DNA of 64,000 nt, taken from the NCBI GenBank assembly GCA_034096865.1, contig JAWQFJ010001202.1, forward strand, positions 166,001 to 230,000, in the 5' to 3' direction. A program made the translations under genes and the position numbers. A model generated the notes under the pieces. That model was not told the origin of the DNA. It searched no databases and saw nothing but the letters and a program-made list of their open reading frames with translations. This document shows, one piece after another, positions 55,136 through 64,000 of this stretch (its first letter is position 1; the number at the start of each line of letters is the position of its first letter). The stretch comes from Theodoxus fluviatilis (taxonomy: Eukaryota; Mollusca; Gastropoda; Cycloneritida; Neritidae).

Positions 55136-57683
55136 GTAAGGTTACATAACTCCTGGGGAAAGAGACAACACTAGATTGGAGGTAGTAGGGAGTTAGGTTA
55201 TCTCTCTAACTCCTGGGGAAAGAGACAACACTAGATTGGAGATAGTAGGGAGTTAGGTTATCTCTCTAACTCCTGGGGAAAGAGACAACACTGGGTTGGA
55301 GACAGTAGGGGGTTTAGGTTACCTCTGTAACTCCAGGGAAAGAGACAACACTAGATTGGAGATAGTAGGGAGTTAGGTTATCTCTCTAACTCCTGGGGAA
55401 AGAGACAACACTAGATTGGAGATAGTAGGGAGTTAGGTTATCTCTCTAACTCCTGGAGAAAGAGACAACACTGGGTTGGAGACAGTAGGGGGTTTAGGTT
55501 ACCTCTGTAACTCCTGGGGAAAGAGACAACACTAGATTGGAGATAGTAGGGAGTTAGGTTATCTCTCTAACTCCTGGGGAAAGAGACAACACTGGGTTGG
55601 AGACAGTAGGGGGTTTAGGTTACCTCTGTAACTCCAGGGAAAGAGACAACACTAGATTGGAGATAGTAGGGAGTTAGGTTATCTCTCTAACTCCTGGGGA
55701 AAGAGACAACACTGGGTTGGAGACAGTAGGGGGTTTAGGTTACCTCTGTAACTCCTGGGGAAAGAGACAACACTGGGTTGGAGACAGTAGCGAGTTAGGT
55801 TATCTCTCTAACTCCTGGGAAAGAGACAACACTAGATTGGAGATAGTAGGGAGTTAGGTTGTCTCTCTAACTCCTGGGAAAGAGACAACACTAGATTGGA
55901 GATAGTAGGGAGTTAGGTTATCTCTCTAACTCCTGGGAAAGAGACAACACTAGATTGGAGATAGTAGCGAGTTAGGTTATCTCTCTAACTCCTGGGAAAG
56001 AGACAACACTAGATTGGAGATAGTAGGGAGTTAGGTTATCTCTCTAACTCCTGGGGAAAGAGACAACACTGGGTTGGAGACAGTAGGGGGTTTAGGTTAC
56101 CTCTATAACTCCTGGGGAAAGAGACAACACTGGGTTGGAGACAGTAGGGAGTTAGGTTACCTCTGTAACTCCAGGGAAAGAGACAACACTAGATTGGAGA
56201 TAGTAGGGAGTTAGGTTATCTCTCTAACTCCTGGGGAAAGAGACAACACTGGGTTGGAGACAGTAGGGGGTTTAGGTTACCTCTGTAACTCCAGGGAAAG
56301 AGACAACACTAGATTGGAGATAGTAGGGAGTTAGGTTATCTCTCTAACTCCTGGGGAAAGAGACAACACTAGATTGGAGATAGTAGGGAGAGGTTATCTC
56401 TCTAACTCCTGGAGAAAGAGACAACACTGGGTTGGAGACAGTAGGGGGTTTAGGTTACCTCTGTAACTCCTGGGGAAAGAGACAACACTAGATTGGAGAT
56501 AGTAGGGAGTTAGGTTATCTCTCTAACTCCTGGGGAAAGAGACAACACTGGGTTGGAGACAGTAGGGGGTTTAGGTTACCTCTGTAACTCCAGGGAAAGA
56601 GACAACACTAGATTGGAGATAGTAGGGAGTTAGGTTATTTCTCTAACTCCTGGGGAAAGAGACAACACTGGGTTGGAGACAGTAGGGGGTTTAGGTTACC
56701 TCTGTAACTCCTGGGGAAAGAGACAACACTGGGTTGGAGACAGTAGCGAGTTAGGTTATCTCTCTAACTCCTGGGAAAGAGACAACACTAGATTGGAGAT
56801 AGTAGGGAGTTAGGTTGTCTCTCTAACTCCTGGGAAAAGAGACAACACTGGGTTGGAGACAGTAGCGAGTTAGGTTATCTCTCTAACTCCTGGGAAAGAG
56901 ACAACACTAGATTGGAGATAGTAGCGAGTTAGGTTATCTCTCTAACTCCTGGGAAAGAGACAACACTAGATTGGAGATAGTAGGGAGTTAGGTTATCTCT
57001 CTAACTCCTGGGGAAAGAGACAACACTGGGTTGGAGACAGTAGGGGGTTTAGGTTACCTCTATAACTCCTGGGGAAAGAGACAACACTGGGTTGGAGACA
57101 GTAGCGAGTTAGGTTATCTCTCTAACTCCTGGGAAAGAGACAACACTGGGTTGGAGACAGTAGCGAGTTAGGTTATCTCTCTAACTCTTGGGAAAAGAGA
57201 CAACACTAGATTGGAGATAGTAGCGAGTTAGGTTGTCTCTCTAACTCCTGGGGAAAGAGACAACACTAGATTGGAGATAGTAGCGAGTTAGGTTGTCTCT
57301 CTAACTCCTGGGGAAAGAGACAACACTAGATTGGAGATAGTAGGGAGTTAGGTTATCTCTCTAACTCCTGGGGAAAGAGACAACACTGGGTTGGAGACAG
57401 TAGGGGGTTTAGGTTACCTCTGTAACTCCTGGGGAAAGAGACAACACTGGGTTGGAGACAGTAGCGAGTTAGGTTGTCTCTCTAACTCCTGGGGAAAGAG
57501 ACAACACTAGATTGGAGACAGTAGCGAGTTAGGTTGTCTCTCTAACTCCTGGGGAAAGAGACAACACTAGATTGGAGATAGTAGGGAGTTAGGTTGTCTC
57601 TCTAACTCCTGGGGAAAGAGACAAGACTGAGTTGGAAACAGGGGTTTCGGTTTTCTCTCTAACTCTTGGGAAAAGAGACAACA
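55136..57683. repeat. 60-bp minisatellite, about 42 copies, in SGTA intron
   Basis: Two subtypes alternate. A contains ACACTAGATTGGAGATAGTA and GGGAGTTAGGTTATCTCTC. B contains ACACTGGGTTGGAGACAGTA and GGGGGTTTAGGTTACCTCTG. Both share TAACTCCTGGGGAAAGAGAC. In gene sense (minus) most units read TGTTGTCTCTTTCCCCAG|GAG, a good splice-acceptor match. B units add ACAGAG|GTAACC, a donor-like site 11 nt later. The array starts 27 bp after the donor of the exon at 57711-57824. Confidence 0.95.
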
Positions 57684-57710
57684 CTGAGGATGCTTAGGGA
57701 GGAAGCTTAC

Positions 57711-57824
57711 GCGCTAAGGAGAGTCTGGAGGTTGTAGGGGTTCATGTTCTCCCCTCCACTTGACGCCTGGTCTCCTGTCCCATGGTCCCCACTGGCCTGG
57801 GCCCCAGAGAGGATTCCTGCCATC
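57711..57824 (-). CDS. SGTA: SGTA coding exon (Gly/Ser-Asn linker, MAGILSG)
   Basis: Bounded by acceptor TGGTGTTGCAG and donor GTAAGC. It encodes (M)MAGILSGAQASGDHGTGDQA, SSGGENMNPYNLQTLLS and GC of the next Ala. It corresponds to the MSGM-x-GG-NNP...DLASLIQAGQQ region of vertebrate SGTA, after the NNP/SNPQMQQM methionine-rich part. The phase joins both neighbours (AT|G and GC|G). Confidence 0.92.
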
Positions 57825-58129
57825 CTGCAACACCACAAGGCTGCCTGACAGCTAGCACACACCAACAAGAATAATAATAAAAGACGGACCAGCTGGTGGA
57901 TGGTTGAGGAGTGCTATTCATGCCTGCTAAAGGGAACAAGACAACACTTGACTACGCTAAGACAGAGGCACAGGGAGGAAGAGGGGCTGTGTCCTTCAGT
58001 CAACACAAATAAAACACTCCCTTCCTTTACGAGGGCCCGCAATGGTTTAAGAGCAAACACTTTTTTCCCCCAATCATCTCATCTGAACAGAAGTATACCA
58101 AAAATTACCATTCTTCCACAAGAAGACAC

Positions 58130-58290
58130 TTATTCAAAGCAGACATTATCGTACTTGCTAAGAAAGATTCCAGATTTCTCCCATGGGGGATCAAACCACG
58201 GCACTATGCCTCGCATATAATCTAAAGCCAAAGTTTGCTTGCCTAAACCCGCCTGTCAAAACACAGGGTTTCAATAGGTGAGTAGAGGTT
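58130..58290. repeat. Left copy of a direct repeat flanking the 26-bp minisatellite
   Basis: It contains TCCAGATTTCTCCCATGGG, AACCACGGCACTATGCC and CCTGTCAAAACACAGGGTTT, then TAGAGGTTGAGGA. The same blocks occur in the same order at 59715-59970. Confidence 0.85.
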
Positions 58291-58513
58291 GAGGAGGTGA
58301 CTGTGCACTCATGCAGGAGGGGAGACTACTGGATATGGGGCTGCCAGGAGCTGGTGATCTATATTGTTATCAAGATGGAACGTTGAGAAAGCTCCTATTA
58401 GGACGATTTTTAATCTTTTGGCACGTCGTAGACGTTGAACCAACCTTCTCAGTCACACAGAAGAGAAGGTGCATCATAGTTGTTCACCTTATACATTCAT
58501 ACTCATTCACATG

Positions 58514-59693
58514 CACACAGGGTTACAACACTTAGTAATGACACAGGGTTACAACACATAGTAATGACACAGGGTTACAACACATAGCAATGACACAGGG
58601 ATACAACAAATAGTACTGACACAGGGTTACAACACATAGCAATGACACAGGGATACAACACATAGCAATGACACAGGGATACAACACATAGCAATGACAC
58701 AGGGTTACAACACATAGCAATGACACAGGGTTACAACACATAGTACTGACACAGGGTTACAACACATAGCAATGACACAGGGATACAACACATAGCAATG
58801 ACACAGGGATACAACACATAGCAATGACACAGGGTTACAACACATAGCAATGACACAGGGTTACAACACATAGTACTGACACAGGGATACAACACATAGT
58901 AATGACACAGGGATACAACCCATAGCAATGACACAGGGATACAACACATAGCAATGACACAGGGTTACAACACATAGTACTGACACAGGGATACAACTCA
59001 TAGTAATGACACAGGGTTACAACACATAGCAATGGCACAGGGTTACAACACATAGTAATGACACAGGGATACAACACATAGCAATGACACAGGGTTACAA
59101 CACATAGCAATGACACAGGGTTACAACACATAGCAATGACACAGGGTTACAACACATAGTACTGACACAGGGATACAACACATAGTAATGACACAGGGAT
59201 ACAACCCATAGCAATGACACAGGGATACAACACATAGCAATGACACAGGGTTACAACACATAGTAATGACACAGGGTTACAACACATAGTAATGACACAG
59301 GGTTACAACACATAGCAATGGCACAGGGTTACAACACATAGTAATGACACAGGGTTACAACACATAGTAATGACACAGGGTTACAACACATAGTAATGAC
59401 ACAGGGTTACAACACATAGTAATGACACAGGGTTACAACACATAGTAATGACACAGGGTTACAACACATAGTAATGACACAGGGTTACAACACATAGTAA
59501 TGACACAGGGTTACAACACATAGTAATGACACAGGGTTACAACACATAGTAATGACACAGGGTTACAACACATAGTAATGACACAGGGTTACAACACATA
59601 GTAATGACACAGGGTTACAACACATAGCAATGACACAGGGTTACAACACATAGTAATGACACAGGGTTACAACACATAGTAATGACACAGGGT
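58514..59693. repeat. 26-bp minisatellite, about 45 copies, in SGTA intron
   Basis: The unit is GACACAGGGTTACAACACAT followed by AGTAAT, with variants GGATAC, AGCAAT and AGTACT. The right third is homogeneous (AGTAAT with GGTTAC), the left two-thirds variant-rich. No unique spacers, so not CRISPR. Confidence 0.96.
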
Positions 59694-59699
59694 AGCCAC

Positions 59700-59970
59700 C
59701 GAATAAGAAATAGCAAGAAAGAATCCAGATTTCTCCCATCCCATGGGTTGAACCACGGCACTGCGCTCGCACACAATCAAACCACGGCACTGCGCTCGCA
59801 CACAATCAAACCACGGCACCGCGCTCGCACACAATCAAACCACGGCACTGCGCTCGCACACAATCAAACCACGGCACCGCGCTCGCACACAATCAAACAC
59901 CAAAGCTTGCCCACCTTCATCTGCCTGTCAAAAGACAGGGTTTCAATAAGCAAGTAGAGGTTGAGGATCG
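59700..59970. repeat. Right copy of flanking repeat with internal 29-bp x5 array
   Basis: Matches 58130-58290, but the ACCACGGCACTGCGCTCGCA segment (29-bp unit, ending CACAATCAA) is amplified to exactly five copies (59752-59896). Confidence 0.92.
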
Positions 59971-59996
59971 AAGGAATAATTTTCATCAGCTCTACC

Positions 59997-60138
59997 ACAG
60001 AACATAATACAGTGTTTCACACAGAACATAATACAGTGTTTCACACAGAACATAATACAGTGTTTCACACAGAACATAATACAGTGTTTCACACAGAACA
60101 TAATACAGTGTTTCACACAGAACATAATACAGTGTTTC
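59997..60138. repeat. 24-bp minisatellite, six copies
   Basis: Unit ACAGAACATAATACAGTGTT followed by TCAC, nearly perfect. The 24-bp period gives an open eight-residue repeat in one frame, not considered a gene. Confidence 0.95.
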
Positions 60139-60592
60139 AACATGTGTGACTATAGACTCATTTCATCCCGAGATCAGGAGTGAGGCAAACGTTTGATTTT
60201 TCCCTTGTAGCTGTACATGGAAGTGAGGAATAGACTACAGTCTATCAGCTTTTAGATTATAAAAGCCATTGATGACTCAAATCACCAGCGGGTCTATTCC
60301 AACCACTGACCCACGGGGGAACTAAGAAGAAATTCCTCTATAAAAAATTTTTATTTTAATTTCATAGCAAAAATGTTATAAGAGATCGGATATGCTACCA
60401 ATTGTTTAATACTTCTCTAACAAACAAGTAAATGACTGAATGAACAAATGAAAGAATGAGTGAATGAATGAATGAATGAATAAATAAAAAAGAAATGCTA
60501 AGGCCAAGACAAAAGAAGAAGTTCGAAAAATAGAATGAGAAGCGCAAAAGCAAAGATGCAGGCGTGTGCATACAAACAATACGTCCACTTAC
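60139..60592. other. SGTA intron
   Basis: Contains a diverged copy of the first dispersed repeat (60225-60330: AGTCTATCAGCTTTTAGATT, CCCACGGGGGAAC) and a short GAAT tract (60455-60480). No coding sequence. Confidence 0.5.
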
Positions 60593-60630
60593 ATCTGCTG
60601 CATCTGAGGGTTGGACATGAGACTAGTAGC
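60593..60630 (-). CDS. SGTA: SGTA coding microexon (SLMSNPQMQQ)
   Basis: A 38-bp exon between acceptor TCTCTTGCAG and donor GTAAGT encoding ATSLMSNPQMQQ and AT of the following Met. It is equivalent to MASNLMNNPQIQQLM of vertebrate SGTA, the Asn-Pro repeat region. Starts phase 0 after NPALMNM, ends phase 2. Confidence 0.92.
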
Positions 60631-61178
60631 CTGCAAGAGACGGTACAATAAAATTATTCCTGGTAGCCAAGCCTTATACTTGTAATGAAATCAATTAAAA
60701 AATGTTCAACCACAATCAAACTGATGAAAAAGTTTTGCGTGTGTGTTTCTTTTCCATTATCAACCAGTGTTCTAAGGGTGACTGCCTGTGTTTTGCCCAA
60801 AAAGCATCCCATCGAAACTGGGAACCATACCAGAACAAAATGTGCTCCTCCCCTTCATTTAAATACAAAGGTATTTCTTTACTCTCGGTTAAATTAATTT
60901 TTCTCACCCTGAATCTGGTATTATGTTCCCCAGCCTAGGGCTCATGTATTGTTGCTCAGATTTTATAACAGTTCTCACCATAAAAATGAGCTCTAGAAAT
61001 ACACTTAGAATCTGCAACTATTTCAAAATGACAAAAGTGGACGCACCACATTTTGTGACAGGTGGCATACAAGGGCGGGTTACAACATATACAAGGACTG
61101 TCACCATAGTTAAGAGGTAATAAAGATTTACCATCCATATTCATGATAGCTGCTTGCCATTTTTCCAAGAGTGCTTAC
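60631..61178. other. SGTA intron
   Basis: Nothing recognised apart from splice sites. Confidence 0.5.
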
Positions 61179-61262
61179 CATGTTCATGAGGGCAGGGTTG
61201 TTGAGCAAGTTGCCAATATCAAAACCCCCCATGCCTGGTCCTCCACCCGCACCAAAGCCCGT
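61179..61262 (-). CDS. SGTA: SGTA coding exon (Gly-rich, NLLNNPALMNM)
   Basis: 84 bp, phase 0 at both ends, encoding TGFGAGGGPGMGGFDIGNLL and NNPALMNM. It matches the F-D-I-x-x-L-L-N-N-P-x-x-x-x-M motif after the TPR domain of SGTA/SGT. Acceptor TTTTTTCCATGCAG, donor GTAAGC. Confidence 0.93.
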
Positions 61263-61764
61263 CTGCATGGAAAAAAGGTCACATGATAATCAAATTCAAG
61301 ACAGATCACACTACAAGAATGAAATTGGCAATAAGTGTGTCCTCTATGTTCCACACACAATTACCTGATTCAGTAGTTATACAATACAAACAGAATTAGA
61401 GAGAACTGCCCTAATCAGAATTACAAATGCCCTAAACAGTCTAAAAAAAAACATGAGGAAACTGTGTGTACTTCATGGGGAAGACTCAATAAAACTCAAC
61501 AAGCCAAGAGACTGCCAGAAGATATTTCACTTCATCTATGGAACACATGCCATTATTCAATCACGGCAAATCCAGCAACTCCACACCTCTGGCTGCAAAG
61601 TAGTACTCAAATATCATATCACCCCAGTCAGTAGCTTCTGCTCACATTCAAATATTTCCCTCAACCAATACAGGTAAGCTTCAAAAGGCCCCATCACCTG
61701 TGCACTTCTAACAATAATATAATCAAGTCTTGTACATAATTAACAGCTTCAGGAATATACATAC
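61263..61764. other. SGTA intron
   Basis: Nothing recognised. Confidence 0.5.
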
Positions 61765-61903
61765 GACAGAGGCTGCCTCACGCAGTTTCTGCTCAGCAAT
61801 CTCAAGGTTATTTTGGTAGCTCTGGTTGTCCGGGTCAAGCTCCAAGGCCTTGCGGTAACACTCCCTCGCTCCCTCATGGTCCCCGAGGGCAGTAAATGCA
61901 ATC
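61765..61903 (-). CDS. SGTA: SGTA coding exon (TPR3 and capping helix)
   Basis: 139 bp encoding (G)IAFTALGDHEGARECYRKAL, ELDPDNQSYQNNLEIAEQKL and REAASV. This is the third tetratricopeptide repeat (A-x-x-x-Y-x-K-A-L-E-L-D-P-D-N) and the capping helix N-L-x-I-A-E-x-K-L-R-E-A typical of SGTA. The TPR domain binds the C-terminal EEVD-type tails of Hsp70/Hsp90. Acceptor TTGTTTTTCAG, donor GTATGT. Confidence 0.95.
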
Positions 61904-62150
61904 CTGAAAAACAAAATCGTACACAATACAGTGACAGCCTGCCTCCTCTCTACTCAGTTTCCAGATAACAGGCTATAAGAAGTGCAGGCATGCGGCCATA
62001 CACAATCATATCTCTGAGAGAGAGAGAGGAAGGGGGGGGGGGGGGGGGGGGGGGGGGGAGGAGGAGGAGGGAGGGGGGAAGAGGAGGAGAAGAAGACAGA
62101 CAATGGCTGACAGAGGCAGAGAGAAGAGAGACACAGACTGAGAAACACAA

Positions 62151-62200
<50 letters not shown>

Positions 62201-62388
62201 GCTAACTATAAATACATACATACAGACGGACAGATTCAATGAATGAAGATACATGAACGAACAAATAGATTGACAAATAAACAGACACACACACAGTCAC
62301 ACCTACAGACAGTCAGTCAGTCAAGCACAGCCAGTCAGTCAAGGAAGGGGGCAGGCTGGGGTGAATGTGGACAAGACTGACCACTGAC
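61904..62388. other. SGTA intron with G-rich and (CA)n tracts
   Basis: A GGGG/GGA purine block (62028-62095) and a (CA)n (62151-62198) lie in this 485-bp intron. Confidence 0.85.
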
Positions 62389-62493
62389 CCCATTCGTCCA
62401 TACGCCTTGCTGTAGCTGGGGTCGATGCCCAGGGCACGATGGCAGTCCTCTATGGCCTGCTGGTGTCGCTGCAGACGGCTGTAGGCTGCTGCC
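62389..62493 (-). CDS. SGTA: SGTA coding exon (TPR2)
   Basis: 105 bp encoding (R)[34 protein letters not shown] and GG of the next Gly. This is the second TPR of SGTA with its conserved NRAAAYSKL and [19 protein letters not shown] blocks. Phases fit both neighbours. Acceptor CTTGCACCACAG, donor GTCAGT (weak but GT-AG). Confidence 0.95.
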
Positions 62494-62957
62494 CTGTGGT
62501 GCAAGCACAATTCAATGTTGACATGAAAAACAGGTATTAGAATTCATCTCTCTCAGAAACACATAATTCATACAAACAAGTATTCCTGATTAAAGGGAAA
62601 TCAAGTTGAAAGATAATGTTCTATGTCTTACTAGCGGAGCAAGCCCCAACAGACCCAGTAGCCTAGGGCTCCAGCTGGTGAGGGAGAAATGTAACAGCTC
62701 TGGCCATGTGTTGCACTTGGAGAAAACATTAATCACCTCACACACATGCCCATTCACTCATAATAAATACAGCAGACACTTACACACTGAGCTGCAAGAA
62801 TGCTCACTCTAATGCATACATATGCCACTTGAAAGTATACAAGTGTTTACATAAATATGCAAGCACAATGTCCACATGTAAAGTGCACACATATACACAC
62901 ACATGCGCACGCACACATGCATGCATATATGAATGCACACACACACACACACACAAA

Positions 62958-63042
<85 letters not shown>

Positions 63043-63171
63043 GTGCAATCATGTGCATGCATACACAAACATACAAACTGCAAACTTATTCACACACATG
63101 TCCATAATAATGCACTAGTACAGGTGCACTCACTCTCACACTAACTTGCTCACAGCTATCTGGCAACAAAC
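62494..63171. other. SGTA intron with a long (CA)n
   Basis: A (CA)n of about 105 bp spans 62938-63041. Around 62640-62720 lies a block resembling part of 31.2-31.34 kb (GGGCTCCAGCTGGTGAGGGA). No other feature. Confidence 0.85.
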
Positions 63172-63271
63172 CTGTTGCAGAAGTACACAGCATTCTTGGA
63201 GTCCAACTTTATGGCTTTGTTGTAGCATTCTAGAGCATCTGAAAATTTCTCTGCTTTCATAAAGTCATTAC
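63172..63271 (-). CDS. SGTA: SGTA coding exon (TPR1)
   Basis: 100 bp encoding (G)NDFMKAEKFSDALECYNKAI, KLDSKNAVYFCN and AG of the next Arg. This is the first TPR of SGTA: in relatives the run is GN-x-M-K--F--A---Y-KAI-L---NAVYFCNRAAA. The acceptor is TTTTGTTTTTCAG. The protein is a cytosolic co-chaperone that hands tail-anchored membrane proteins to the BAG6/GET pathway. Its N-terminal homodimerisation domain should be encoded upstream, beyond the right edge. Confidence 0.95.
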
Positions 63272-64000
63272 CTGAAAAACAAAAGTGTCAAATGAAGTGC
63301 CCCTATGGACTCAGGGCAATGTTTACCATTAAGGGAAAATAACCAAATCTCCAAAGAGCAATACACCATAAAATATATGATACATCTGCTGGTAATCATT
63401 CCATCTCTTCCCATTCATTCACTTGTGAGTCAGTGCCTCTGCTATCACGGGAAATCTTCAGATGTGATGCAAGACTTGTTCAAAACTATTTCTTCCATTG
63501 GTATCATTTCTGGCAAGTGCTATGACCCATTTCACATTGGCAACACTACCAAGGATCATTGGACTCATGAAAAATATTTCACCACAGCTTCAAATGAAGA
63601 TTATCTAACACTCTTTCATAAAACACACAAATAAAAATATAAACAACAGACCATGCAGATGAGTAATTTTCCTTCAAAACTATGATAAAAACTTATAAAA
63701 GATTACATAACAGTATCACCTTTCAAAGAATGAGAGTCATACAATTTTTGGTGAGTTTGCAAATGTCCATGGATTTGTCATAAGTACATTGGGAACTGCA
63801 GTTGTTCAGAGCTCATATTTTTCTGTGTGCAAGTGCACACACACACACACACACACACTCATGCAATGGTTTAGCATCTTCATCAAACAGAGAAATCAGT
63901 ATAAGACGTGTCCAGATTGAGACCTCCTCTGTACTGCCTTGTCCCAACCCACACTGATCACACTACACAATGCAGTGGTGACACGCAGGTACGTTTGTCC
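63272..64000. other. SGTA intron, 5' side; window edge
   Basis: Contains a short (CA)n at 63838-63860. No N-terminal SGTA exon is visible before the right edge. Confidence 0.5.

Noticed and set aside
55136..57683. Telomere-like GTTAGG motifs
   Set aside because: GGGAGTTAGG occurs once per 60-bp unit and does not form TTAGGG repeats; not an interstitial telomere.
58514..59693. CRISPR-like array of 26-bp repeats
   Set aside because: Repeats are directly adjacent with no unique spacers, in an intron of a eukaryotic gene; a minisatellite.

Overview
The window is eukaryotic nuclear DNA from an invertebrate. It is intron-rich and AT-leaning, full of long dinucleotide microsatellites, minisatellites and mobile elements. 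The mixture (Tc1/mariner, piggyBac and hAT-like elements, several LINE lineages, a SINE with tRNA-like promoter boxes, and AGGTCA-rich interspersed repeats) suggests a lophotrochozoan, most likely a marine gastropod mollusc. The taxon is inferred, not proven.

Only two host genes are securely recognisable, both on the minus strand. (1) At the left are three 5' coding exons of the MASK/ANKHD1 (ankyrin-repeat and KH-domain) gene, at about 19.06-18.89, 15.03-14.88 and 1.36-1.2 kb. The ankyrin and KH exons must lie beyond position 1. (2) At the right are seven consecutive coding exons of the SGTA/SGT co-chaperone, at 63.27, 62.49, 61.90, 61.26, 60.63, 57.82 and 53.05 kb. They carry the TPR domain and the Gln-rich C-terminus; the N-terminal dimerisation exons lie beyond position 64000. 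All internal splice phases join in frame. A THAP-type zinc-finger first exon (28.2 kb, plus) and an opposing SWIM-protein-like ORF (29.1 kb, minus) may be further host or domesticated genes.

Layout. 0-1.4 kb: MASK exon and a possible piggyBac remnant. 2.9-4 kb: microsatellites. 4.17-6.25 kb: a 2.08-kb DNA element with perfect 21-bp terminal inverted repeats. 8.1-8.9 kb: minisatellite. 9.17-10.71 kb: dead Tc1-like transposon. 11.3-12.2 kb: AGGTCA-rich element. 12.3-13.5 kb: LINE fragment. 13.8-14.84 kb: 15-bp minisatellite abutting a MASK splice donor. 15.4-23 kb: microsatellites and LINE/LTR scraps. 23.3-25.1 kb: foldback elements. 25.2-26.8 kb: truncated LINE. 32-37 kb: a near-complete LINE with open ORF1 and ORF2. 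39.9-40.5 kb: LTR-like segment. 42.6-46.5 kb: AGGTCA-rich cluster with a nested piggyBac deletion derivative. 46.8-48 kb: 88-bp satellite. 49.9-52.7 kb: another AGGTCA-rich element, SINE, hAT-like element and MITE. 52.9-64 kb: SGTA, with large minisatellites in its introns.

The most unusual signal is the LINE at 32-37 kb. ORF1 carries a 2A-like ribosome-skipping motif after a hydrophobic leader. ORF1 and ORF2 lie in the same reading frame, separated by a single UAG, and ORF2 has no AUG before its endonuclease core. This predicts a single-initiation, doubly recoded expression strategy. Second-rank signals are a foldback family proven by two 7-bp target duplications (one copy a 29-bp scar), the 2.08-kb element with six internal motifs, and two intronic minisatellites that repeat splice-acceptor-like sequence in the sense of their host gene.
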